A DNA stretch of 64,000 nucleotides from Nostocales cyanobacterium HT-58-2 (GTDB taxonomy: Bacteria; Cyanobacteriota; Cyanobacteriia; Cyanobacteriales; Nostocaceae), in assembly GCA_002163975.1 (NCBI GenBank), contig CP019636.1, forward strand, positions 2,579,001-2,643,000, read 5' to 3'. Below are positions 36,236-45,536 of the stretch, piece after piece; position 1 is the stretch's first letter, and each line of letters begins with the position of its first letter. The position numbers and the translations under genes are program-made. A model generated the notes under the pieces. That model worked only from the letters and a program-made list of their open reading frames with translations, was not told where the DNA came from and did no database searches.

Positions 36236-37303
36236 TCAAACTTCCCCTAACCAGGTCAAAATGCTATCTCTACTCTCTGCCAAACCCTTATAAATAAGGG
36301 ACTCTTGCGTCATAGACAGGATAGCAGAAGATAGCTTGCGACACAAATTAGTATCTTTTTTAACTTCGTGACAATCCCTAAAGTAGGTGCGGATGGTGAA
36401 TAGTACTGCGTTGTATTCTGGGAGTCCCCAAATGACTTGTCTTTCAATTCTCAGAAATAGCCGAGGGTTGTCCGGATTAAAATGTCTCCCTTGCCACTGA
36501 TAGGTTGGTATATTTAACGGTGGGTCGGGATGGTGGTTCAAGCGAGTATCGGTACTTAATCCCCAAGCAAAACGAACCATTGGTTCTCTCGTTATCATCG
36601 TGTTAACCATTGCACTTGCCCGTCGATTTATCTTTTCTATACCTGCCACGGGTGCATGGATACTGGCGAAGTCTTGACCAATCTTCTCCTCAGCTGACCA
36701 ATGATTGGGGTAGCATAAATGAACAGCACCTAACCAGTTACTACCATCATTTCCACGACAGACAACCGTTAAATCTTCCTGTATCTGTGCTGCGAGAGCA
36801 TCAAAAGTAGAGGCATAAGGTGGAAAGACTGGCTCACCTTGGGTTTCGACTTTCTGCAACTGCAAGTTTGCATCAAGGTATAGCGTTTCTCTAGTAAGTT
36901 TGCAGTGGAATGCAACTTTGTCGGTAGTTAACCATTTGCAGTGAAAGTTTTGAGGGTGTTCTTGAGTGAGGCGAGCAATAATCAGGTGGGCGATACCTGA
37001 AGCCAAGGTGCTCGGCGTTAACTTACCTGGAACCGTATCATCATAATTATAGGTTTGGTAATATTTGCTCAAGCGTTCAGCACGCGCCAGAAGTTTTACA
37101 TTACGGTAATGAGCAAAATTTTCATCAATTTGAAAGACCTGCTTGTCAGCCTCACCTTGACCCAAATCAGAGCCAAAGGAAATAAGACCTGGCTTGACTT
37201 CATACCTTCCGTTCTCAAGCGGGAAGTAGCAAGGTAAACCGTTAGACGCCTCGACCGTCTTGGCTTCTTGGAGAAAAGTATCCACTAGTGCTTGCATAAC
37301 CAT
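36236..37303 (-). CDS. DUF3445 protein, heme-dependent oxidative N-demethylase-like
   Basis: The 355-residue protein matches the DUF3445 pattern: GSNWLGAVHLCYPNHWSAEEK, FASIHAPVAG and, near the C-terminus, FLRIERQVIWGLPEYNAVLF with TIRTYF. Characterised members are haem-dependent oxidative N-demethylases that use a PAS-like fold and act on alkylamines. Occurrence next to a GNAT acetyltransferase suggests a small amine-modifying pair. The start (ATG at 37303 or the second Met) is near a short AT-rich gap. Confidence 0.78.
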   Translation of the reverse strand: MVMQALVDTFLQEAKTVEASNGLPCYFPLENGRYEVKPGLISFGSDLGQGEADKQVFQIDENFAHYRNVKLLARAERLSKYYQTYNYDDTVPGKLTPSTLASGIAHLIIARLTQEHPQNFHCKWLTTDKVAFHCKLTRETLYLDANLQLQKVETQGEPVFPPYASTFDALAAQIQEDLTVVCRGNDGSNWLGAVHLCYPNHWSAEEKIGQDFASIHAPVAGIEKINRRASAMVNTMITREPMVRFAWGLSTDTRLNHHPDPPLNIPTYQWQGRHFNPDNPRLFLRIERQVIWGLPEYNAVLFTIRTYFRDCHEVKKDTNLCRKLSSAILSMTQESLIYKGLAESRDSILTWLGEV

Positions 37304-37419
37304 TGTTGGTATGCTTCATACTACTTCCATATACTATGCTATTCGTTGTATTGAGATGAGATGCGTGACGTAAAAGTTGTGCGTAGAGGCAGTAGCCTAA
37401 TTGCAGGTCGGAGCGTTTC

Positions 37420-38319
37420 TTATTGCTGGCTCCTACAAGTAGGTGTCCATTGCCAAAGAATGCATTCCCTTTGACGCTGGGAGAGTTTTTTTGCTAGTGT
37501 AAGTAATTCATTCTTAGAGAAGAGAGATTTACAATAATGCGGATTTTTTGGATATCTAGAAGTGTAGCAGAAAATAATTGAGAATCGTTCTGATGTGAGG
37601 GGTACACTACCGCGATGAAAAATACTACCTGTGTCTGCAAAAATTACTGTACCAGCAGATCCTAAGCAGGATTTCCAATGAGAAGTAGACACAACAGACT
37701 GCATAACCTCATCGCGAATAGTGCTATGTTTGTATTTGAGTATCTGGGTTGATAATTTACTTAAATCTTGAGGAATGTATTGGAACGGTCCACCCTCGTC
37801 ATTCACATCATTCAAATAAACAAATATTTTGAGCATACGGCGATCTTCATGATCTCGATGCCATAACCTGGATTTTATTTGAATACCATTGGCAAGATCT
37901 CGACGCAAAAATGAACCATGATAAAACACTGGAAGCCCTATATATCTCTCAGCAAGGTTGATTAACTGTTCTTCAACTCCCCACAAAAAGATATTTGGAT
38001 AGGCTAGAATTTGCTCACGTGTAGCTTGAACAAAATATTCTTTTTTATTGCTAGGAGAAGTTCCGGATAGTTGTGGTAATAGATTATTTGCTGCTAAAAG
38101 AAGTAGAGGTGTAGAAGGAATTCCTAAAGCCTCCAAAGAAGTTACAAAAACTCCTTCTTGTTCAAGAGCTTTGATACAAGTCAAATCATCCGAAGAAAGT
38201 ATAGGTAAATTAGATTTATACTTTTCTTTTGCTCTTTCATAAGCACGTTCTGATGGTATGCGAAAAACTGGAAGCAAAAACATCTCTCTTAAAATTGAAT
38301 TCAAGATATGTTGAAGCAT
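37420..38319 (-). CDS. Phytanoyl-CoA-dioxygenase-like Fe(II)/2-oxoglutarate oxygenase
   Basis: About 299 residues from the ATG at 38319; the 24 residues that would come before it look like noncoding DNA. The iron-binding triad is visible as LWHRDHEDRR (His-x-Asp) and IFHRGSVPL (distal His), with Arg in SERFSIIFCYTS as the likely 2OG ligand. KIFVYLNDVNDEGGPFQYIP is typical of the phytanoyl-CoA dioxygenase group. The preceding 150 residues are helical. It is a stand-alone gene; a possible small open frame lies divergently upstream. Confidence 0.72.
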   Translation of the reverse strand: MLQHILNSILREMFLLPVFRIPSERAYERAKEKYKSNLPILSSDDLTCIKALEQEGVFVTSLEALGIPSTPLLLLAANNLLPQLSGTSPSNKKEYFVQATREQILAYPNIFLWGVEEQLINLAERYIGLPVFYHGSFLRRDLANGIQIKSRLWHRDHEDRRMLKIFVYLNDVNDEGGPFQYIPQDLSKLSTQILKYKHSTIRDEVMQSVVSTSHWKSCLGSAGTVIFADTGSIFHRGSVPLTSERFSIIFCYTSRYPKNPHYCKSLFSKNELLTLAKKLSQRQRECILWQWTPTCRSQQ

Positions 38320-38873
38320 TTCGTTTGACTGTGCTAGAACGAATAAAATATGTATTAGGCACATCAATATAGCGGGGTAAGAGCATCTCAATCAGGCTTT
38401 ATACAGGAACTTAGAATAATTTCATGTATTGTCAATGAAGAAACAACTTAGAACCAAAATCATATAATTGTTATCCATAGCGGTGCATTTCATTTTTTGA
38501 TGGAGACTAAGTGTGTAGATCTGTTCACGGTTGAGAGTATTAAGAGCAATGTGTTGCAAAAGAGCAAAATTACCGGGACTGTGGAAAGTAGTTCCGGGGG
38601 TAACTTCTACCTTACTCGCTCTTCTTCGGAATTTAGGAGGTCTTATAGCATTTCACAAAAAAATGATACAGAGAATTCAGGAATAAATATTCCCGCTCTC
38701 CTATAACTCTCATGAGAGAATAATGTAGTCAACGCAACCAATTTTTTAATTTACTGAAACCTTGGCTTAAGGTTTTTCCAATTTCGCATCTATCTATTGG
38801 CTTGTTAACACTTATCTCTTTGATGAATCGAATGCAATGTGCTATTTTAGACACCTTATATTCTGAGAATTTC
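38320..38873. other. 550-bp spacer with one doubtful small open frame
   Basis: The spacer separates a - strand oxygenase gene from the - strand membrane-protein genes. It holds a 68-codon open frame (ATG 38500 to 38706, + strand) whose predicted peptide is Ser/Thr/Asn-rich and without similarity that I recognise. It begins divergently from the oxygenase gene and has no clear ribosome-binding site. The rest is AT-rich with no repeats that I can see. Confidence 0.4.
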
Positions 38874-39500
38874 TTATTTTCCTCTGCTTATAGTGATGGA
38901 AGAGCGGTATGTCTTAGTTTGTGAATCGTTTGTCTCTGTATTACGATTTGTCCATTTTTGTAATGCCCAAAGGCTAACTAAAGCTGCTAATCCAGCACCA
39001 AGAGAGTCCATAACTAAATCAATAATGGTGTCATCTAAGCTTTCAATGACTTCAATTTTGAGAATTTTCCCCGCAGACCATTCTGCAACTTCCCATAAAG
39101 CACCGATAGCAATTCCAAAACTGGTAATTGTCACTAGATACAAAAGTGTATGATTCCGAAATATATTCAGCATTGAACTATAGACTAAAAAACTCAGTGC
39201 GAGGGTAATTGCAAAAGTTGTATAAGCATGGACTATTTCGTCATACGGTCCCGGCATACCAAATAAACCCCATACCCAACCAGTAGCATTCAGTAATGCA
39301 GCCAAGACAAACAAAAAATCAAATAAGGTCGGTAATTTATCATCTCGGACAACAAACACAAAGGATATAACAAGGAAGAATGCAAGACCCAAGGCATTTA
39401 ACCATTTACCTTGAACTGCTGCGGCTATGACAAAGATTGCTAGTAAAGCTTGTCCTACCCACGCTATCACTCGATAAACTTTCCAATTCAAATTTTTCAT
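38874..39500 (-). CDS. DUF2238-like integral membrane protein
   Basis: A protein of about 208 residues with five to six predicted membrane helices. The loop segments YDEIVHAYTTFA, ALWEVAEWSAG and DDTIIDLVMDSLGA carry conserved acidic and His residues typical of the DUF2238/YjdF group. The ATG at 39500 (MKNLNWKVYR) is preferred over a start ten codons upstream. It directly follows a DUF2254 gene and belongs to a - strand run of four membrane proteins. The role is unknown. Confidence 0.72.
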   Translation of the reverse strand: MKNLNWKVYRVIAWVGQALLAIFVIAAAVQGKWLNALGLAFFLVISFVFVVRDDKLPTLFDFLFVLAALLNATGWVWGLFGMPGPYDEIVHAYTTFAITLALSFLVYSSMLNIFRNHTLLYLVTITSFGIAIGALWEVAEWSAGKILKIEVIESLDDTIIDLVMDSLGAGLAALVSLWALQKWTNRNTETNDSQTKTYRSSITISRGK

Positions 39501-39530
39501 ACGTATTTCTCCAAAAAATAATTCAAACAA

Positions 39531-40892
39531 TCATTTTTCTGGTGAATTCCAATCCTTAATAGTGCGACTGTTATTTAAACTTTTAATAACTTGGTAATAC
39601 CGCTCTTCTACATTTTTGTAGTCTTGTTCTTGTGAGATTTTCTCACGACTATCTTGTAAAATCATGTCAGCATGATGCCGCAAGGTTGCTTGATACTTAG
39701 AATTGTTAGTGAAAGTAGCAATTGCAGCTATAGCTTCTAACAAACGAATAGTAACTGCGACATCAGACCGCCCATACTGACGAATTTGGTTAAAAGCAGC
39801 ATCGGTTAATTCGGCAAACTTTACGCCTTCGGCAATTATGCGTAATTTATTATTTTTGTCGTAGCGGTAAGATGAAGGAAAACTTCTTTGAACAAGGTGA
39901 CACAATCCAGCACTTAATTGGTCAATACAGCGAATAGCAGTAAATGGGTCATTGATAGCAGGAGAGATAGCGCGTAGGGCAATTTCTACTAACTGATTAA
40001 TAGGAAATTCTATATCCTGCTGCTCCGTACGTTCTTTACCTAAAATAAAGGCATTATTGATTTGTTTGGTAAGTTTTTGATTCACTTTTTCCCCAGGAAA
40101 AATCAGGACTAAATTGCTACCTTGAACTACAAATTTTCCTGGTCGAGTCTGAAGGCGTATTAGCAAATTGTACTTACAAGCAATCTTGATCAATTCTTCG
40201 TCATCAATCGCTTGTAAATAACCAGTGCCATTAGCTGGAATTGGTAAAGCTTCCTCCTCAAAGGACACGGGAATTTCTGCAAGGGTTTGTGTGTGTTCTG
40301 ATTCACCACGCCCTATTTTTTTGGGAAATAAGCGCTCAATTGCTGAATGCAAATCTGCACTAACATTTTGAATGACGTGAGATGCCTGAATTATTGTTGA
40401 AGCATGATGAATAAAATAAATCAAAATACCAATGCTAATCATTGCGAGTAAAATGCCGACTGTCACCGCAAGTTGTGGCACAAACTGGCTGTATCCATCT
40501 CCTTCTCCATGAATTGTTCGCAGTACGAGTAAGCAGTAGATGAACGTACCAATAAATGTGCCTAGTACAACCTGATTACCTGTATCTCGCATGAAATTGC
40601 GCAGAAGCCGGGGACCAAAATTGGAAGCAGCCAGCTGAAGTGCCACAATTGTAATCGAAAAAGCTGTTGCAGCAACACTCACCATCGAACCTGCAACAGC
40701 TTCTAAGAGAGACTGTGCTCCATCTGCGCCACCAGTGTAAAGCCACCAATAATCAATTTCTACCTTGCCTGTACGGTCAAGAGTGAGCATTGTAAAGGCT
40801 AAAGCAGTCGCTACCACTGCCATAACTGCTGGTATAAACCAGTAACTTGAGTGGAGCTGATCCCAAAGTGTGCTTACCTTGACATTCCTCAT
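39531..40892 (-). CDS. DUF2254 predicted membrane protein
   Basis: The 453-residue protein has four hydrophobic segments in its first 175 residues (around 15-35, 65-90, 110-130 and 140-165), including SVAATAFSITIVALQLAASNFGPRL, characteristic of DUF2254. The soluble C-terminal half includes EIALRAISPAINDPFTA, the conserved family motif. It lies 11 bp downstream of an MscS-type channel gene, and the pairing suggests an osmotic or ion-homeostasis function. No reaction is known. Confidence 0.82.
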   Translation of the reverse strand: MRNVKVSTLWDQLHSSYWFIPAVMAVVATALAFTMLTLDRTGKVEIDYWWLYTGGADGAQSLLEAVAGSMVSVAATAFSITIVALQLAASNFGPRLLRNFMRDTGNQVVLGTFIGTFIYCLLVLRTIHGEGDGYSQFVPQLAVTVGILLAMISIGILIYFIHHASTIIQASHVIQNVSADLHSAIERLFPKKIGRGESEHTQTLAEIPVSFEEEALPIPANGTGYLQAIDDEELIKIACKYNLLIRLQTRPGKFVVQGSNLVLIFPGEKVNQKLTKQINNAFILGKERTEQQDIEFPINQLVEIALRAISPAINDPFTAIRCIDQLSAGLCHLVQRSFPSSYRYDKNNKLRIIAEGVKFAELTDAAFNQIRQYGRSDVAVTIRLLEAIAAIATFTNNSKYQATLRHHADMILQDSREKISQEQDYKNVEERYYQVIKSLNNSRTIKDWNSPEK

Positions 40893-40903
40893 TGTTCGTT
40901 GAT

Positions 40904-41899
40904 TTAAGAATTTACTTTGCCGTTACCATCACCAGAGGAGCGGACTTGAGCAAGTAATCTGAGCGAATCACTGATGCGACGAGGCTTTGGTATTTCACCT
41001 TTACCAGATGGCCAACCTTCACGTTGACGGAAGCGATTGCCATCTGTCTCTTCGGTCTGGTCGTGGAAAAGAATTTGTTGAGTTGGGAAAGGTAAATCAA
41101 TGCCGTTGGCAACCAGCGTTTTTTTAATTGTAGTAATTACTTTATCCCGCGAAGACAAATCGTCTGCCCTTCGTGGTGGATGAATCCACCAGCGCACACG
41201 GATGTTGACAGTGCTTTTGGCTAAGTCCATGACCAATGCATCAGGAGCCGGGTCTTTTAAAACTTCGTCTAGGCTATTCATTGCATCTAACATCAACTGT
41301 TTGGCTAGGTCAATGTCGTCGCCGTAGCCAATGCCGACATCGTACTCTAATCGACGGTTATCAAAGGCAGTGTTGACAGTTACCGAATTAGTAAACAATT
41401 CAGAATTAGGAATGACAATCCGCCGACCGTCGTAGGTTCTGATTGTTGTTGCCCTTGTCTGAATATTTTCGACAGTTCCTTCAAAGTCTTTAAACACAAT
41501 TTGATCATCAATGCGAAAAGGTTCAGTCAGCAAAATTAAAATACCAGCTAAGAAATTTTGTAAAATATCGCGGAAGGCAAAACCAATGGCCACACCGCTA
41601 ATTCCCAATAGTTGGATCAAATCACCGGCTCTAAATGTAGGAATGACAATGGAAAGGGCAATAAACAACCCAATCAAAATTGTTACCCCTTGCGCTAACC
41701 TTCCCAGTACTAATCCTAGATTTCTGGCGTGGCGACGGTTGCGAGTTAACCGCTTGACGAGTGCCTTAATTCTGCTGCCAACAAATAAAAAGAGTATAAA
41801 GACAATCAATGCTAAGACAATATTTGGTAGCAAAGCTATGAAACCGTTAATCATGCTTTGAACCTTGTCCCAAGCTGCGGAGATTGCTGCATTCATCAA
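40904..41899 (-). CDS. Small-conductance mechanosensitive channel (MscS family)
   Basis: The 331-residue protein has N-terminal membrane helices (about 20-45, 65-90 and 95-125). The pore helix and beta domain follow: GISGVAIGFAFRDILQNFLAGILIL, then EPFRIDDQIVFKDFEGTVE and TTIRTYDGRRIVIPNSE, the MscS signature. The C-terminus is basic, Gly/Ser-rich and probably flexible. It should release solutes on hypo-osmotic shock. It is between a channel-like gene and DUF2254 in a co-directional run. Confidence 0.9.
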   Translation of the reverse strand: MMNAAISAAWDKVQSMINGFIALLPNIVLALIVFILFLFVGSRIKALVKRLTRNRRHARNLGLVLGRLAQGVTILIGLFIALSIVIPTFRAGDLIQLLGISGVAIGFAFRDILQNFLAGILILLTEPFRIDDQIVFKDFEGTVENIQTRATTIRTYDGRRIVIPNSELFTNSVTVNTAFDNRRLEYDVGIGYGDDIDLAKQLMLDAMNSLDEVLKDPAPDALVMDLAKSTVNIRVRWWIHPPRRADDLSSRDKVITTIKKTLVANGIDLPFPTQQILFHDQTEETDGNRFRQREGWPSGKGEIPKPRRISDSLRLLAQVRSSGDGNGKVNS

Positions 41900-41930
41900 C
41901 TTTCCTCACTCATTAATCTTTGCTCTGACA

Positions 41931-42764
41931 TCATTGCTCTGAACTCTGATGCAATAATTCTTGAATTTCCTGCCGCAACGCTGCGATTTCACCCTGAAGC
42001 ACTTGAATCGATTTCGCTCCAGCTAACTCTGCTTCGTCATCATCGGCATCACGACCAATAAAGAATGTCGCTAGAGTAGCAGTAACATAGCCAAACACGG
42101 CAAACGCATATAACGCTAAGAAAAAACAAAGTACCCGACCTTCGGGCGTTTTGGGCCAATACTCAGAACCCATCGTCGTTATTAGCATTGCTGTCCACCA
42201 TAAAGCAGTGCCATAGTTGTGTAGCCCTGGTTCCCCAGGAACTTCGTTTTCAAACGCATACATCCCTGCTGCTCCTAGTAAAGTCACAATCATTGTTAAC
42301 GCCACAACATAACCAAACCCTCGACGGCTAATACTTGCTGAGAGAACTCGCATTCCTCGGTTAGCACGAGTCATGACTCGCAACAGTTGTAACCCTCTTA
42401 CAGCCCTTGCTGTTCGTAGTATTTTTATGACTCGTATAATCCTAAAAGTACGTAGCGCTGGCAAAAAGAGAGCAATAGCTGTTAGCCAGTTACTTTTGAT
42501 GTAAAAAATTTTATGAGGAGCAATAGCTAGTTTCAGTAGAAAATCTAATATAAAAATAATCCAGATAGTGATGCTAACGGCTTCCAGTAAAGGATTTAAC
42601 CCCCAGATGATTTCGATGATGAATAGTGCTAACCACGCAAAGCCCAGCACCAGCATTGGAGTTTCTACCCAATCTTCTAACTGTTGTAAGACTTCTATGC
42701 GTTCTTTTTCCAGGGCTTGTTTTTCCAACAGTTTAGAACGACTCATAAGTTGACGCATTTTCAT
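41931..42764 (-). CDS. Voltage-gated ion-channel-like protein with atypical filter
   Basis: The 277-residue protein has the six-helix architecture of a voltage-gated potassium channel. S4 is Arg-rich (RTFRIIRVIKILRTARAV), and a pore loop WWTAMLITTMGSEYWP lies between the last two helices. The filter reads TTMGSE where potassium channels have TVGYGD, so potassium selectivity is doubtful. A coiled-coil tail (about 245-275) could tetramerise the protein. A DDDEAE acidic stretch follows the last helix. It heads the run of membrane-protein genes. Confidence 0.8.
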   Translation of the reverse strand: MKMRQLMSRSKLLEKQALEKERIEVLQQLEDWVETPMLVLGFAWLALFIIEIIWGLNPLLEAVSITIWIIFILDFLLKLAIAPHKIFYIKSNWLTAIALFLPALRTFRIIRVIKILRTARAVRGLQLLRVMTRANRGMRVLSASISRRGFGYVVALTMIVTLLGAAGMYAFENEVPGEPGLHNYGTALWWTAMLITTMGSEYWPKTPEGRVLCFFLALYAFAVFGYVTATLATFFIGRDADDDEAELAGAKSIQVLQGEIAALRQEIQELLHQSSEQ

Positions 42765-43133
42765 CTCCTACCGCTAACCATCTTGCTTTCTAACGGGATA
42801 ACTCTACTACCCAAAGAGATATTTGTTGAAAGATATATCTCATACTCAATTAATACTTGATTTTTATCTACAAAATTGGTGTTGACTGGTAAAATCACTG
42901 ACACTTAAAGCAGTAAAGCAGGTTATCAAGCAAAATTTCATACATTATTTTTAGATTTAAATTAATTCTAAATAGTGCAAAAAGCGTGGAGAAATCCGCT
43001 ATATTTTTCTCTTCAATTCAAATTTTAGACTTTTATTACCTTAATTAAAAATTTTTCTCTTAGTATGATCCGTTAGTAAGAAATTGACTACTTTATTATT
43101 TTGAATTTAGCGTTATTTATATCTAAAGGAGTA
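42765..43133. other. AT-rich spacer next to IS630
   Basis: About 370 bp without an open frame or recognisable RNA gene. Very AT-rich in its second half. It carries the upstream region of the channel gene on the - strand and ends at the IS630 terminal repeat. Confidence 0.5.
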
Positions 43134-43144
43134 ATACCATTTCT

Positions 43145-43696
43145 TTATAAAGCTGCGCTAAATAAAGCTTCAAGAATAAAGTCGTAAGAAGTGAGAGAGG
43201 AAATCATGGAAGGTGTAATTGCTTTGAGGACATCAGTTAACTTCTGCTGTAGTTGTGTGAGGGTTTGACAATTTTCCCATTGGAGTTGAGATTTGAGAAA
43301 TTCCCAAAACCGCTCAATTGGGTTGAGTTGAGGAGAGTGAGGAGGTTGAAAAATAGGGATAATGTTATCTGGATAATCGAGAGCTTTCGCTTTGTGAAAA
43401 GACCCTTGGTCGAACTGGATAACCGCGATATCATCACCAAGGTCAGCAGAGAGCAACTCCAAAAAGTTTTGAAAACAATCACTATTGAGGTAGGGGAACT
43501 CATAGAAAAAGCTGTATCCACTTAGGGGTTCTACGACTCCGTATAAATAAAAATTTTCACGTTGCCATTGGCTTAAACCCACGGGTTTAACTCCTTTAGC
43601 CGTAATTAAACGTCCTGCAATTGTCTTTAATCCTAAACGTGTTTCATCCTGGCACAAGTACCTCAATCGTTTACCCTCTCCAAACTCTTCCTGCAA
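43145..43696 (-). CDS. IS630 transposase, DDE catalytic part (orfB)
   Basis: The 183-residue frame holds the DDE_3 catalytic core: LCQDETRLGLKTIAGR (first Asp), AVIQFDQGSFHKAKAL (second Asp) and HSPQLNPIERFWEFLKSQL (Glu). It is in a different frame from orfA and lacks its own good start. A run of eight A residues in the mRNA (TTTAAAAAAAAC at about 43718-43729, reverse strand) is a likely slippery site for making the fused transposase. Confidence 0.85.
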   Translation of the reverse strand: MQEEFGEGKRLRYLCQDETRLGLKTIAGRLITAKGVKPVGLSQWQRENFYLYGVVEPLSGYSFFYEFPYLNSDCFQNFLELLSADLGDDIAVIQFDQGSFHKAKALDYPDNIIPIFQPPHSPQLNPIERFWEFLKSQLQWENCQTLTQLQQKLTDVLKAITPSMISSLTSYDFILEALFSAAL

Positions 43697-43707
43697 GAAT
43701 TTGAATG

Positions 43708-44226
43708 CTAGAGGCAGTTTTTTTTAAAGTGAGATAGGCTTTCTGGGTGTTGTTTGGTGCTTTGAGGACGAGGCACTTTCAATTTCGCACCCAAACGCTT
43801 GCGAACAATTTCATAGACTGTTTTGTAGGCAAGTGAAAGTCCTAATTCGCTCTTGAGCCATTGTTGAATTTGACTATAGCTTTGAAACCCAGATGGTTCC
43901 TGCAACTTCTGTTTCAACCGTTCTAAGTCTGAACCACTTATGCTCAGAACTTTCCCTGGTGCATGTTTTACTTCAAGTAAGCCCCTTCGTCCTTCATCTT
44001 TATACTTTCTCACCCAACGAGTTATGGTTGCTTCATCACGCCCTAAACGTTCTGCCAGCGATCGCCTGCTGCTGACTTGACCACTCTTGAGCCAGTAGAG
44101 CATTTGCAATCTTTCTTTGCTGCTTGCTGCTGTGGCATGTTTGAGAGCTTTCTCCAATTCTTCTTGACTTTCTGAAATCTCGATTTGGAATGGACGACTC
44201 ATAACAAAATTACTCAATGCACCCAT
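43708..44226 (-). CDS. IS630 transposase, helix-turn-helix part (orfA)
   Basis: The 172-residue frame contains a winged helix-turn-helix for end binding: RRSLAERLGRDEATITRWVR, then a second domain FQSYSQIQQWLKSELGLSLAY and KTVYEIVRKRLGAKLKVPRP. It ends shortly after an A8 run, beyond which orfB continues in the other frame. A likely true start is the Met of MSRPFQIEISESQ. Confidence 0.85.
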   Translation of the reverse strand: MGALSNFVMSRPFQIEISESQEELEKALKHATAASSKERLQMLYWLKSGQVSSRRSLAERLGRDEATITRWVRKYKDEGRRGLLEVKHAPGKVLSISGSDLERLKQKLQEPSGFQSYSQIQQWLKSELGLSLAYKTVYEIVRKRLGAKLKVPRPQSTKQHPESLSHFKKNCL

Positions 44227-44398
44227 CTATAAGTTTGACGCAGTTTGGCGCATCTTCATACAGAATTGGTATAAGTATAATCAGCCTATAGTAGTATTTA
44301 TAGTCATGGTAAAAATTTATCCACTAAATTTACACTTCAAATCAAGAGCTTTTAAGTATAGAGATTTCCTGTTGCCCGTTCCCCGTTCCCTCTTAATT

Positions 44399-45307
44399 TC
44401 AGACACTTTCTAGTTTCGCGCCGGGAACTAGACTAAATAACTCTAACATCATCCTTGTTTTCTGCGCTTGTCTCTCAGATTTACGAAAAGCAAGCCAAAT
44501 GTGATTAATGACAGATTTTGTAGGTTTGAGAATCAACGTCAACCGATTAGTTTCTACCCATTTCTGACACAAATAATCTGGCAGTACGCTAAAGCCAAAA
44601 CCATAATTAATAGCCTGGCGAATTCCTCTTAAATCTGGAATTATGAGTTTCGGATTTACGTCAATCCTCCGACCGAAAACAACCCGCCAGAAGCGACGAA
44701 TAATAGGCATATCTTCACCGTATGCAATCCAAGACTGAGTTCTCAACCATTCCTCCAATGATGTTAAGTCTACTTGCAAGACTTCCTCTGATATTGGCAT
44801 AATAGTTGCAGGTGGTCCCACTAACCAAAAGCTTTCTTCAAACAACAATTGGTACTCAATATCTAATTTAGCAATCTTTTGGGTAGCAACAGCCACATCC
44901 AACCTTCCTTCTTGCAATTGTTCGATTAATTGCTGTGCTAATCCAAATTGCACTGTGTATAGTATTGTTTCGTCCTGTGGCAACTTTGCCAATATTCGCT
45001 CTGTAAAAAACTCTTGGGGCGCACCTAATCTTATCAATTGTGGTGTCTGTGTGAGTGCTCCTCTGTTTGGGATCGATTCCAGTGTTTCAATCGCAGCGGC
45101 AATTTGCGTGTAAAGCCGTTTTCCTGCTTCTGTTGCCAGCATTTTCCTGGGAGTTCGTTCAAACAGCGCTGTCCCAAGTGCAGATTCTAACGCGGCAAGA
45201 TGCTGGCTGACTGCAGGCTGAGTCAGATGCAAAACCTGGGCTGCTCCCGATACGGTTCCGACTCGATAAACTTCAATAAAGCTGCGATACCATTCTAAAC
45301 TAATCAT
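44399..45307 (-). CDS. LysR-family transcriptional regulator
   Basis: This is a 302-residue LTTR. The N-terminal winged helix reads VSGAAQVLHLTQPAVSQHLAALE, followed by GTALFERTPRKMLATEAGKRL. The effector-binding domain (about 90-300) is full length. It is divergent from the TetR gene across 230 bp; a TTGAA-N6-TTCAA box at 45419-45434 in that gap is a good candidate site for it. It may respond to an oxidised or electrophilic metabolite processed by the SDR/thioesterase/GST cassette. Confidence 0.88.
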   Translation of the reverse strand: MISLEWYRSFIEVYRVGTVSGAAQVLHLTQPAVSQHLAALESALGTALFERTPRKMLATEAGKRLYTQIAAAIETLESIPNRGALTQTPQLIRLGAPQEFFTERILAKLPQDETILYTVQFGLAQQLIEQLQEGRLDVAVATQKIAKLDIEYQLLFEESFWLVGPPATIMPISEEVLQVDLTSLEEWLRTQSWIAYGEDMPIIRRFWRVVFGRRIDVNPKLIIPDLRGIRQAINYGFGFSVLPDYLCQKWVETNRLTLILKPTKSVINHIWLAFRKSERQAQKTRMMLELFSLVPGAKLESV

Positions 45308-45416
45308 AAATATATTTATATTAAAATAGATTTTTGATAATTTTTATTTTAGAAGAATTGAACTTAAAATCAAAACATCAAGCAAACTCAAATATTGCAC
45401 CTTACTGGAGAGTACG

Positions 45417-45436
45417 CCTTGAACTTAAATTCAAGG
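45417..45436. promoter_or_regulatory. Candidate LysR box
   Basis: CCTTGAA (45417-45423) and TTCAAGG (45430-45436) are an exact inverted repeat with a 6-bp spacer. The inner TTGAA-N6-TTCAA fits the T-N11-A consensus of LysR-type regulators. It lies in the divergent lysR-tetR gap, about 110 bp from the lysR start. Confidence 0.5.
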
Positions 45437-45510
45437 CTCATAGCGCGCATTCAGTTAAAACGGACTGAAATACAAATGCTTGACTTCAATCTACAGATCC
45501 AGTTATTATT

Positions 45511-45526
45511 CAGACCTATCGGTCTG
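45511..45526. promoter_or_regulatory. TetR operator upstream of the tetR gene
   Basis: CAGACCTATCGGTCTG is an inverted repeat with arms CAGACC and GGTCTG, 10 bp before the tetR start. Two similar sites occur before the next two genes, at 46169 and 47051. The position implies autorepression. Confidence 0.75.
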
Positions 45527-45536
45527 ATATGTGTAA

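Larger units (their letters stand above)
43134..44272 (-). mobile_element. IS630-family insertion sequence
   Basis: Imperfect terminal inverted repeats begin ATACCATTTCTTTATAAAG at 43134 and, read from the other side, ATACCAATTCTGTATGAAG at 44272, with further matches to TGCGC. TA dinucleotides at 43135-43136 and 44270-44271 fit the TA target duplication of the family. Inside lie two overlapping-phase transposase frames on the - strand. The element seems complete and possibly active if frameshifting occurs. Confidence 0.85.

Noticed and set aside
38500..38706. Small peptide possibly acting as precursor for the adjacent Fe/2OG oxygenase
   Set aside because: No leader or core motif, no repeat and no ribosome-binding site; only adjacency supports it.
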